Source: Burkholderiales bacterium
GTDB taxonomy: Bacteria; Pseudomonadota; Gammaproteobacteria; Burkholderiales; Burkholderiaceae_C
Direction of reading: 5' to 3'
Assembly: GCA_011391855.1 (NCBI GenBank)
Contig: JAABPT010000193.1
Coordinates: forward strand, 1 to 21,128
DNA length: 21,128 nucleotides
Positions 14,733-21,128 of this stretch are shown here, piece by piece. A program made the position numbers and the translations under genes. The notes below the pieces were generated by a model. The model ran no database searches. It was not told the DNA's origin and was given only the letters and a program-made list of their open reading frames with translations. Each line of letters begins with the position of its first letter. Positions within the stretch are counted from its first letter, which is position 1.

Positions 14733-14897
14733 GTCCTTCCGGGTTTGCAGGTCCAAACCCTCTTGCGTTGCGGCCCCTGTTGGCGGGAGCATGCCGGCCG
14801 GAAGGACAAGATCTTTCAAGAGCCAGCACGCCGAAGGCGCGGCTCAGTTAGATCTGGTGGGGAACGGGTCCATCTCCGGTGGCTCTCGAAACGACGC

Positions 14898-14903
14898 AAG
14901 GGG
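14898..14903 (+). promoter_or_regulatory. mtrC Shine-Dalgarno
   Basis: AAGGGG lies five bases before ATG 14909 and supports that start over GTG 14879 and ATG 14918. Confidence 0.75.
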
Positions 14904-14908
14904 CAAAA

Positions 14909-17770
14909 ATGGCAAGAATGAGTCTGCAACCGTGGCGCGGCCTGTTGGCGGCGTCCCTGATCGCGCTGCTGGCCTTGACAGGCTGCGGCGGTGACGATGG
15001 AGACCCCGGTCCGGCCGGGCCCCCAGGCGCAGCGGGTCCTGCCGGCCCCGCCGGTCCCTCCGGCCCCCCCGGGGCAGGCGGCGCCGGTTCATCGGTCATC
15101 CTCGGCGTGATTGCGCCCGAGGAATGGGAGAACTCCAATTTCGCTGCCACCGTCAGCAGCGTCACCATCGCCAGCCCGCCGGTCGTCGAATTCACGGTTG
15201 TCGACAATCAGGGGCGTCCGGTCGAGGGCTTCGAGAAACTGCAGACCAAGGGTGCCACCGCCACGGTGGGCAGCTACCCGAACCTGGCGTTCGCAGTCGC
15301 CAAGCTGATGCCGCGCACCGACAGCCGGCCGGCCACTTGGGTGAGCTACATCGTCACCAGCGTCAACAGCACGACGGGCGCACTGACGGCCGGCCGCCCC
15401 AGCACCGACAACCAGGGCAAGCTGGAAGCGGTGAGCGGCAAGCCAGGCACCTACAAATACACCTTCTACCGCGACGTTCCCGGCACCAAGGCCGTCGTCG
15501 ACGGCTTCACCTACAGCGGCAACAACCGCAAGGAAGACCTGGGTGACCTCACCTGGGCGCCCGACCTGCCTCACCGTCTGACGATCCAGATCGGCGGCGC
15601 GGCACCCGGCACGGGCTCGAATACGCCGACCGGCGCGCAGGTGACCCCGGCCGTGAATATGGCCAACCCCGTCAACGTCACCCATGACTTCATCCCGGCC
15701 ACCGGCAAGGTGCTGACGGCCGCGGAATTGACGCGTGAGGACGTGTCGATCGACAACTGCAACGTCTGCCACGGCAAGCTCGCCTTCCACGGCGGCAGCG
15801 CACGGGTGGAAGTCCGTTATTGCGTGGTCTGCCACACCGACCAGCGCGCCTACGGCTACCCGAAGCTGACATCCACGGCCACGGCCTCGGCGATCAGCTT
15901 CCCGGCGCTCGTGGAGGTTCCATCGGTCGACCCCATCACCGGTATCACCACGTACCGATATGACAACAATCTTTCCAATAACACTCCCACTCGCACTTAC
16001 GACGGCACGAATATCGCCGACGGCGAAGTCTCGGGCAATTTCGTGACCATGATCCACAAGATCCACCAGGGCCACACCCTCGTGAAGCAGAACTACCACT
16101 ACGCTGGCTTGGCGTTCAACAACAAGGGCTTCTCCAAGCTCGGCGAAGGCCAGAAGATGTGCACCACCTGCCACGGTGGCAGCGAGGCCACCACGGCCAA
16201 CAACTTCAACCAGATCCCCAGCCGCCAGTCCTGCGGTGCCTGCCACGACGGCATCAAGTGGGATACCGGCACCGGCTCCACGCTGGGCGACAAGATGGAT
16301 GTCGTTTACGCCGCCGACTCGCTGCCCAGCAGCGGCCACCGCGGCGGCGCGGCGCTCGACGATTCCAGTTGCAAGAATTGCCACACTCCAGAAGGCATCA
16401 AGATCTCGCACCGCACCGAAAACATCACCAAGAACAACCCGGAAATTTCCGACGGCTTGGCCTCGTTCCGCTACGAAGTCAAGTCGGCCTCGGTGAACAG
16501 CACGACCAACGACCTGACGATCGAATTCGGCATCTGGAAGAAGGTTTCTCCGTCCAGCACCGAGTCGCTCGTGACCCTCGTCGATGCAGCCCCTGGCGTG
16601 ACAGCCTCGCTCACCGGCTTCACCGGTGGCCCGAGCTTCCTGCTGCCGTACGCGATGAGCCAGGACGGCATCGCGTCGCCAGTCGACTACAACAACATGG
16701 GCCCGGGCCGCACTTCGGCGCAGCCGCGCAGCGTCTCGGTGGCGAGCTTGCTGAATACCGCCAACGCCGCCAACGGAGCCATGGTGCCATCGGCGGCCAG
16801 CCCGGGTTACTACACCGCCACCATCAAGGGCAGCGGCCAATGGACCTATCCGGTCGGCGCGAAGTTGCGCGCGGTAGCCTTGCAGGGGTACTACACGCAA
16901 GTCACGCCGCCGGCCTCGCCGGCCACGCCGAACGCCCGCCATGCGATCTCGGTGATTCGGGCCGTCACGGGTGATGCAGTGCGCCGCACGGTGGTCGACG
17001 CCAACAAGTGCGCGGGCTGCCACGAGTGGTTCGAAGGGCACGGCGGCAACCGCGTCTACGAGACCCAGGTCTGCGTGGCCTGCCACGTGCCGGGCCTGGC
17101 GACCAGCGGTCGCGGCATTGCGGACAGCTTGGTGAATACCTGGAACTTCAATCTCGCCGAGACCAAGATCCTCACCGACTGGGGCTTCGACAAGACGCTC
17201 CCGAACGCGGCGCTGAAGTTCCCGGTGACGACCAACAACTTCAAGGAAATGATCCACGGCATCCACGCCGGCCGCGAACGGGTGATGCCGTTCCAGGACG
17301 CGCGTGACCGCGCCAGCAGCGGCGTGATCCAGTTGCTCGACTTCCGGCGCATGGACTTCCCGGGCAAGCTGAACAACTGCGAGACCTGCCACGTGACGTA
17401 CACGGGCACGGGGGCAGGGGCCACCAAGACCTACTCCACGATCCCGGCCGGTGCACTGGTGACGACATTCGAGTCGATCAATGCGGACTATGCCGCAGCA
17501 ATCATCACGCAGACGGCAACTCCGGCCATGGCCAAGGCGTCGTTGGCGCAGCCCAATGCGACCGACATCGTCAAGACGCCGTGGGCCGGTGCCTGCATCA
17601 GCTGCCACGACTCTTCGGCCGCCAAGTCGCACGTGGTGCTCAATGGCGGAGCGCTAGACGTCACGCGCACGGCGGCCCAGCCGGCCATGCGTGCCTTCGA
17701 AGATGTCGAATCGTGCTCGGTCTGCCACGGCCCCGGCCGCGAGTTCGATACCGAGAAGCTGCACAAGTAG
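14909..17770 (+). CDS. mtrC: OmcA/MtrC-family outer-membrane decahaem c-type cytochrome lipoprotein
   Basis: This is the cell-surface terminal cytochrome of a porin-cytochrome conduit. The 953-residue precursor starts with a lipoprotein signal and lipobox LTGC (Cys26), followed by Gly, which allows outer-membrane sorting. Residues 31-60 are ten collagen-like Gly-X-Y triplets. Ten CXXCH sites begin at Cys284, 305, 418, 442, 488, 701, 722, 824, 896 and 936, in two groups of five. Each group begins with a pair 21 residues apart and contains an MIH-x-IH motif (381-386 and 781-786) that probably supplies distal haem ligands. This is the two-pentahaem, two-beta-domain plan of MtrC/OmcA. At 953 residues it is well above Shewanella MtrC (about 670) or OmcA (about 735); the extra length lies in the N-terminal domain and the 493-700 inter-pentahaem domain. 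It is the first gene after the FNR-box region, and a strong terminator follows. MtrC versus OmcA is not resolved. Confidence 0.95.
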   Translation: MARMSLQPWRGLLAASLIALLALTGCGGDDGDPGPAGPPGAAGPAGPAGPSGPPGAGGAGSSVILGVIAPEEWENSNFAATVSSVTIASPPVVEFTVVDNQGRPVEGFEKLQTKGATATVGSYPNLAFAVAKLMPRTDSRPATWVSYIVTSVNSTTGALTAGRPSTDNQGKLEAVSGKPGTYKYTFYRDVPGTKAVVDGFTYSGNNRKEDLGDLTWAPDLPHRLTIQIGGAAPGTGSNTPTGAQVTPAVNMANPVNVTHDFIPATGKVLTAAELTREDVSIDNCNVCHGKLAFHGGSARVEVRYCVVCHTDQRAYGYPKLTSTATASAISFPALVEVPSVDPITGITTYRYDNNLSNNTPTRTYDGTNIADGEVSGNFVTMIHKIHQGHTLVKQNYHYAGLAFNNKGFSKLGEGQKMCTTCHGGSEATTANNFNQIPSRQSCGACHDGIKWDTGTGSTLGDKMDVVYAADSLPSSGHRGGAALDDSSCKNCHTPEGIKISHRTENITKNNPEISDGLASFRYEVKSASVNSTTNDLTIEFGIWKKVSPSSTESLVTLVDAAPGVTASLTGFTGGPSFLLPYAMSQDGIASPVDYNNMGPGRTSAQPRSVSVASLLNTANAANGAMVPSAASPGYYTATIKGSGQWTYPVGAKLRAVALQGYYTQVTPPASPATPNARHAISVIRAVTGDAVRRTVVDANKCAGCHEWFEGHGGNRVYETQVCVACHVPGLATSGRGIADSLVNTWNFNLAETKILTDWGFDKTLPNAALKFPVTTNNFKEMIHGIHAGRERVMPFQDARDRASSGVIQLLDFRRMDFPGKLNNCETCHVTYTGTGAGATKTYSTIPAGALVTTFESINADYAAAIITQTATPAMAKASLAQPNATDIVKTPWAGACISCHDSSAAKSHVVLNGGALDVTRTAAQPAMRAFEDVESCSVCHGPGREFDTEKLHK
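14999..15088 (+). repeat. Collagen-like Gly-X-Y repeat in mtrC
   Basis: Ten consecutive Gly-X-Y triplets (GDP GPA GPP GAA GPA GPA and so on to GAG GAG) begin five residues after the lipidated cysteine. The underlying DNA is imperfect GC-rich 9-bp repeats of the ggc-cct-gcc type, prone to slippage in whole triplets. It probably forms an extended or triple-helical stalk between lipid anchor and cytochrome. Confidence 0.9.
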
Positions 17771-17829
17771 ATCGGCGAAGCGGGGGAGTGGAGCGGGCAT
17801 GCCTCTCTCTCCTTTGCGCCACTTCAGGA

Positions 17830-17855
17830 CCCGGGGGCGCAGCCCCCGGGTTTTT
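17830..17855 (+). terminator. Strong intrinsic terminator after mtrC
   Basis: A perfect 9-bp GC stem (CCCGGGGGC / GCCCCCGGG) with a 3-base loop is followed by TTTTT at 17851-17855. It lies 59 bp after the mtrC stop and only 19 bp before the next gene's ATG. It should reduce, but need not abolish, transcription of the downstream hhh-mtrA-mtrB genes. Confidence 0.9.
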
Positions 17856-17874
17856 CACTCCCTGAGAGCAGTGC

Positions 17875-18243
17875 ATGCGACGGACCCTCCGCCCCCTGGC
17901 CCTTTGCGCGGGTCTCGCCATGACCGTTGGCGCACAAGCGCTGGCCGACGACAAGGCCAGCCCGCAACCGCCCACGAAGCCAGCGACCCCAGCGGCGGCA
18001 GTGCAAACGCCGGCCAGCAGGCTCGTCGACATCAACATGGCGAGCCGGTCCGACTTGAAGACGCTGCCCGGCGTGGGCGACGCCGAGGCGGCCAGGATCA
18101 TTGCCAACCGCCCCTACATGACCAAGACCGGCCTGGTCGAGAAAAAGGTGCTCGACCTGGGGGCCTACGACGCGCTTCAAAAGCACATCGTCGTCGTCCA
18201 CAAGAGTCCTCCGCCCAAGCCGAAGCCCAAGCCCAGTACCTGA
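17875..18243 (+). CDS. Exported helix-hairpin-helix (ComEA-like) protein in the mtr locus
   Basis: This is a 122-residue small secreted protein with a Sec signal peptide (about 1-24, cleavage after ALA, before DDKA). A Pro/Ala-rich spacer follows to residue 47. One helix-hairpin-helix region starts at LVDINMAS (50-57), with the hairpin core LPGVGDAEAARII at 64-76 and the typical NRPYMTKTGLV tail. The end is a Pro/Lys tail (PPPKPKPKPST). HhH domains usually bind DNA backbone without sequence preference, as in the competence protein ComEA; here the context is an extracellular electron-transfer cluster, between mtrC and mtrA, and there is no haem motif. It could bind extracellular or periplasmic DNA, or the fold could serve protein assembly. 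ATG 17875 has a modest GAGAG six bases upstream and lies 19 bp after a terminator T-run. Function is unknown; the domain call is secure. Confidence 0.88.
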   Translation: MRRTLRPLALCAGLAMTVGAQALADDKASPQPPTKPATPAAAVQTPASRLVDINMASRSDLKTLPGVGDAEAARIIANRPYMTKTGLVEKKVLDLGAYDALQKHIVVVHKSPPPKPKPKPST

Positions 18244-18255
18244 GCTCGATCGCAA

Positions 18256-18270
18256 CGCGGCATGACCGCG
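18256..18270 (+). other. Small hairpin in the hhh-mtrA intergenic gap
   Basis: CGCGG-N5-CCGCG can form a 5-bp stem in the 101-bp gap before mtrA. There is no following T-run, so it is not an intrinsic terminator; it may be an mRNA-stabilising or processing structure, or chance in GC-rich DNA. Confidence 0.3.
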
Positions 18271-18344
18271 GGCCCATGGTGCCAGGCAGAATGGACAAGA
18301 CACCCGATAACAGACCCCGATCACAGACCATCAGGCAGGCCTAG

Positions 18345-19337
18345 ATGAATATCAAACGTCCCATCCTCTGTGCGTTGTGGCTGCTGGCGGCGCTGGCGTG
18401 GCAACCGGCCGCGCTGGCGCAGGCCGCATCCGCTGCGCCCGCGGCCAGCGAGCCGGCGCGCAGCCTGCCCCCGCTCACGCAGTACAGCGCCAACGGCGCC
18501 GACACCTGCCTGGAGTGCCATGACGACGAGACCGTCACCTACTCCGCCGGTGCGATCTTCAAGACCAAGCACGGTCATCAGGGCGACAAGCGTTCGCCCT
18601 TCGGCGCCAAGGGGCTGCAGTGCGAGGCCTGCCACGGGCCGGGCGCGCAGCATTCCGCGAAAGGCAGCAAGAAGAAGCTCAGCATCAACAGCTTCAAGGC
18701 CGACTCGTACCTTTCGGTCGATGTGCGCAACCAGGCCTGCCTGGGTTGCCACGAGGGCAGCACGCGCACGGGCTGGCATGCCGGAGCGCACGAGCGCAAC
18801 GCCGTCGCCTGCACCGACTGCCACAAGATCCACCAGCCGCAGGGCGACCCGGTGATGACCCGGACCACCGAGGCCGGTGTCTGCCTTTCCTGCCACAAGA
18901 ATCAGGCGGCAGCGTTCTACATGCCGTCCTCGCACCCGGTGCGGCAAGGCCTCATGTCGTGCAGTGGTTGCCACAGCCCGCATGGCTCCACCGCCCCGGC
19001 CATGCTGGTCAAGGCCACCCTGAACCAGACCTGCTACAGCTGCCACGCCGAGAAGCGTGGCCCGGTGCTGTGGGAACACCAGCCCGTCACCGAGGATTGC
19101 GCCTTGTGTCATTCACCGCACGGCTCGGTGCGGCCGGCGCTGCTGTCCAGCAGCCCGCCGCTGCTGTGCCAGCAATGCCACAGCCCGGCGGGCCACCCGT
19201 CGGTGGCGCGCACCAGCAGTACGTTGCCTGGCGGAACCTCCGGCGGCGCCATCTACACGGTGGCCGGCAGTTGCACGAACTGCCACGTGCAGGTGCACGG
19301 GTCCAACCACCCCTCGGGAAGCAAGCTGATGCGTTGA
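18345..19337 (+). CDS. mtrA: MtrA/DmsE-family periplasmic decahaem c-type cytochrome
   Basis: This 330-residue precursor has a Sec signal peptide (about 1-25, cleavage near ALA-QAA). Ten CXXCH sites start at Cys55, 93, 132, 156, 180, 206, 230, 252, 275 and 310, and conserved distal histidines such as GHQGDKRSPFGAKG and SHPVRQGLMSC lie between them. The number, spacing and length match MtrA (about 333 residues). MtrA threads through the MtrB barrel and passes electrons between the periplasm and the outer cytochrome. The start ATG 18345 has only a weak AGG-rich stretch upstream. The gene sits 101 bp after the HhH gene and 69 bp before mtrB. PioA/MtoA-type (Fe(II)-oxidising) homologues share this core; the 330-residue length and the presence of an OmcA/MtrC partner favour the MtrA form. 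Direction of electron flow is not fixed by the sequence. Confidence 0.96.
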   Translation: MNIKRPILCALWLLAALAWQPAALAQAASAAPAASEPARSLPPLTQYSANGADTCLECHDDETVTYSAGAIFKTKHGHQGDKRSPFGAKGLQCEACHGPGAQHSAKGSKKKLSINSFKADSYLSVDVRNQACLGCHEGSTRTGWHAGAHERNAVACTDCHKIHQPQGDPVMTRTTEAGVCLSCHKNQAAAFYMPSSHPVRQGLMSCSGCHSPHGSTAPAMLVKATLNQTCYSCHAEKRGPVLWEHQPVTEDCALCHSPHGSVRPALLSSSPPLLCQQCHSPAGHPSVARTSSTLPGGTSGGAIYTVAGSCTNCHVQVHGSNHPSGSKLMR

Positions 19338-19406
19338 AGGCCGGCCAGCGCGCGGCCGCTTGCGCCCGCCAGACCCGACCCTCCCACACCGAAACCGGAT
19401 GCGAAC

Positions 19407-21128
19407 ATGAGAACTCACAGCCCCCTGTTCCTGCTGGCCGCGCTGGGCGTGCTGGGCCTCACCGGTCCAGCCGCCGCGCAGGTCGACACCTCGCAGTGGA
19501 AGTGCGAGAAGTGCCCGTACAAGAAGGGCACCACCGGCTATGTCGACGCCGGCGTCGGCTATACGTCCGACGACTCAACGACCTTCGGCAACTACACCGG
19601 CCTGCCCGACCAGGGCATGCATCTGGTGCTGGGCGGCCAGGTCAGCCACCGCGGTGAAGGCGGGTATTTCGCCGACCTGAGTGCGGCCGACCTGGGCCTG
19701 GACATCCGCACCATCGAAGGCGAGGCCGGCCGTGAGGGCCTGTATTCGATGTGGCTGGGTTATGCCCAGATCCCGCGCTACTTCGCCGAAGGTGCGGTCA
19801 CGCCCTTCTTGGGCAACGGCGGCAGCACGCTGACGCTGCCGGCCGGATTCCCGCAGCCCACCACGGCGACGATGCCCGCCGGCCAGCCGGTCGAACTCGG
19901 CTACGACGCCAGCCGCTTCGAAATCGGCGGCAAGTGGGTCGGGCAGGAACACTGGACCTACCGCGCCAGCCTGCGCCGCGATGTGCGTGACGGCACGCGG
20001 CCCGGTGCCGGTTCGTTCTTCTCCACGGCGGCGCAACTGGCCACGCCGGTGGACTACACGACCGACCAGTTCGAGGTGGCAGCCTCGTACGACACGGCGC
20101 GCTGGCAGGCCACGCTGGCCTACCAGCTGTCGGCGTTCAAGAATGGCAACGACTCGTTGACCTGGGCCAACCCTTTCAATGCGGTCGTCCCCGGTGCCAC
20201 GCAGGGCCAGCTGGCCCAGGCGCCGGACAACCAGTTCCACCAGATCGTGGGTTCGGCCAGCTACCAGATCACGCCCACGCTCCGTGCCAGCACCGACATC
20301 GCCTGGGGCCAGGGCCGGCAGGACGAGGGCTTCCTGCCCGCAACGGCCAACGCCGTGCTGCTGCCTTCGGTGCCGGCGCTGCCGGCTTCGTCGCTCGACG
20401 GCGAGGTCACCACCTTCAACTTCAACGCCAAGCTCACGGCCACGCCAGTGGAAGGCCTGCGCCTGAATGCCATCTATGCGCGCGACGTGCGCGACAACGA
20501 AACCGAGGTCCGTGCCTACCCGCAGGTGGCGACCGACATGTTCCTGGACACGGCACTGCGCAGCAACACGCCCTACGACATGACGCAGGACCGCATCTCG
20601 CTCAACGCCGACTATCGCGGCTTCGAGGGCTGGAAACTGAACGGCGGCTATGACTGGGACAGCCGCCAGCGCAACTACTCCGAGGTGGTGACGACGCGCG
20701 AGAACACGGTCTGGGGGCGTGCCACGGTTCAGGCCTTCGAGCCCATGTCGCTGACCCTGGACCTGGCCTATGGCGACCGCAGCCATTCAACCTACGGCAC
20801 CTCGATCTGGGTGAGCTCGCCGCAGAACCCGCTCATGCGCAAGGTCAACCTGGCGGCGCGCGAGCGCGCCTCGGCGGGCTTGCGTGCCGACTGGGTGATC
20901 GCCGAAGCCGTGACCCTGGGCCTGGGCGCGAACTGGGCCAACGACGACTACGACGAGACCGTGATCGGCCTCAACGAGTCCGAGAGCACGAACGTGGTGG
21001 CCGACCTCTCGGTCGCGGTGTCGGAAGCGACGCGTATCCATGCGTTTGTGCAGGGCGAGCAGATTGATTCGCGCCAGACCGGCAGCCAGAGTTACGGCGC
21101 GCCCGACTGGACCGGCAAGGTCAAGGAC
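19407..21128 (+). CDS. mtrB: MtrB/PioB-family decahaem-associated outer-membrane beta-barrel, 3'-truncated
   Basis: The frame is open from ATG 19407 to the last base (574 codons checked by hand, no stop), so the 3' end is outside the window. MtrB is normally around 700 residues, so perhaps 100-150 are missing. A signal peptide covers about 1-24 (cleavage near AAA-QVD). The mature N-terminus has the CXXC motif WKCEKCPYKKG (Cys33, Cys36) characteristic of MtrB proteins. The rest is repeated alternating polar and aromatic strands ending in short turns (for example GRATVQAFEPMSLTLDLAYGDRS), as expected of a large beta-barrel. It would form the pore that sheathes MtrA and holds the surface cytochrome. 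A GGA seven bases before the ATG is the only ribosome-site hint. It lies 69 bp after mtrA and is probably co-transcribed with it. Confidence 0.95.
   Translation, partial: MRTHSPLFLLAALGVLGLTGPAAAQVDTSQWKCEKCPYKKGTTGYVDAGVGYTSDDSTTFGNYTGLPDQGMHLVLGGQVSHRGEGGYFADLSAADLGLDIRTIEGEAGREGLYSMWLGYAQIPRYFAEGAVTPFLGNGGSTLTLPAGFPQPTTATMPAGQPVELGYDASRFEIGGKWVGQEHWTYRASLRRDVRDGTRPGAGSFFSTAAQLATPVDYTTDQFEVAASYDTARWQATLAYQLSAFKNGNDSLTWANPFNAVVPGATQGQLAQAPDNQFHQIVGSASYQITPTLRASTDIAWGQGRQDEGFLPATANAVLLPSVPALPASSLDGEVTTFNFNAKLTATPVEGLRLNAIYARDVRDNETEVRAYPQVATDMFLDTALRSNTPYDMTQDRISLNADYRGFEGWKLNGGYDWDSRQRNYSEVVTTRENTVWGRATVQAFEPMSLTLDLAYGDRSHSTYGTSIWVSSPQNPLMRKVNLAARERASAGLRADWVIAEAVTLGLGANWANDDYDETVIGLNESESTNVVADLSVAVSEATRIHAFVQGEQIDSRQTGSQSYGAPDWTGKVKD

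Larger units (their letters stand above)
14511..14908. other. 398-bp divergent intergenic control region
   Basis: This region separates the minus-strand nfn-kor operon from the plus-strand mtr operon. It contains two FNR-type palindromes (14573-14586 and 14719-14732), a -10-like hexamer for the minus operon, and the mtrC ribosome-binding site. The mtrC-side leader is long, about 140 bp between a class II start position near 14767 and ATG 14909. I see no clear RNA gene, riboswitch or intrinsic terminator in it. Confidence 0.8.

Noticed and set aside
14791..14994. Short open frame in the mtrC leader as a leader peptide
   Set aside because: It overlaps the first 86 bases of mtrC out of frame, encodes no recognisable leader features, and nothing like an attenuator follows it.
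14999..15088. CRISPR or other non-coding repeat array
   Set aside because: The repeats are short, contiguous and in frame, without spacers, and are fully explained by Gly-X-Y coding.
15089..17632. Long minus-strand open frame opposite mtrC
   Set aside because: It lies wholly under a gene with ten haem motifs; its composition is that of a GC-rich shadow frame, with no recognisable motif.
17875..18243. Competence gene comEA
   Set aside because: The HhH domain is ComEA-like, but no comEC or other competence gene is adjacent and the setting is an electron-transfer operon, so the symbol is not justified.

Overview
The window is high-GC, gene-dense DNA that looks like a chromosome segment of a betaproteobacterium, probably Burkholderiales. 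That placement rests on overall base composition, a class I PHA synthase whose catalytic spacing matches Cupriavidus PhaC, a Kor operon with an NAD(P)H-linked module, and an MtrCAB-type cytochrome conduit. The genus cannot be fixed from the sequence alone. I saw no rRNA, tRNA, CRISPR array, insertion sequence or phage gene.

Left block, plus strand, 1-6380: the 3' end of a CusA-type Cu(I)/Ag(I) RND efflux pump, cut by the window edge; a class I polyhydroxyalkanoate synthase (phaC); and, 8 bp after it, a PaaK/CapK-like adenylate-forming ligase. Middle block, minus strand, 14510 down to 6370: a tightly spaced set nfnA-nfnB-korA-korB, then a 748-residue protein of mostly unknown structure ending in a one-cluster ferredoxin domain, then a small SHP-type (DUF1924) monohaem cytochrome. 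The SHP gene overlaps the ligase gene tail to tail by 11 bp. Right block, plus strand, 14909 to the window end: a large lipoprotein decahaem cytochrome of the OmcA/MtrC family with a collagen-like stalk, a strong intrinsic terminator, a small exported helix-hairpin-helix protein, an MtrA/DmsE-family decahaem cytochrome, and an MtrB/PioB outer-membrane barrel cut by the window end.

The middle and right blocks diverge from a 398-bp intergenic region holding two FNR-type boxes (CTTGA-N6-TCAAG), one placed to serve each operon. The likely picture is oxygen-controlled co-regulation. The Kor enzyme oxidises a 2-oxoacid and passes low-potential electrons to a ferredoxin. Nfn links ferredoxin to NADH and NADPH. 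MtrCAB carries electrons across the outer membrane to (or possibly from) an extracellular partner. The route joining the cytoplasmic and periplasmic halves (a CymA-like quinol oxidase or soluble periplasmic carriers) is not in the window.

The points most worth a second look are the helix-hairpin-helix protein inside the mtr locus, the terminator directly before it, the unusual ferredoxin-tailed Kor partner, the collagen-like stalk on MtrC, and the paired FNR boxes.
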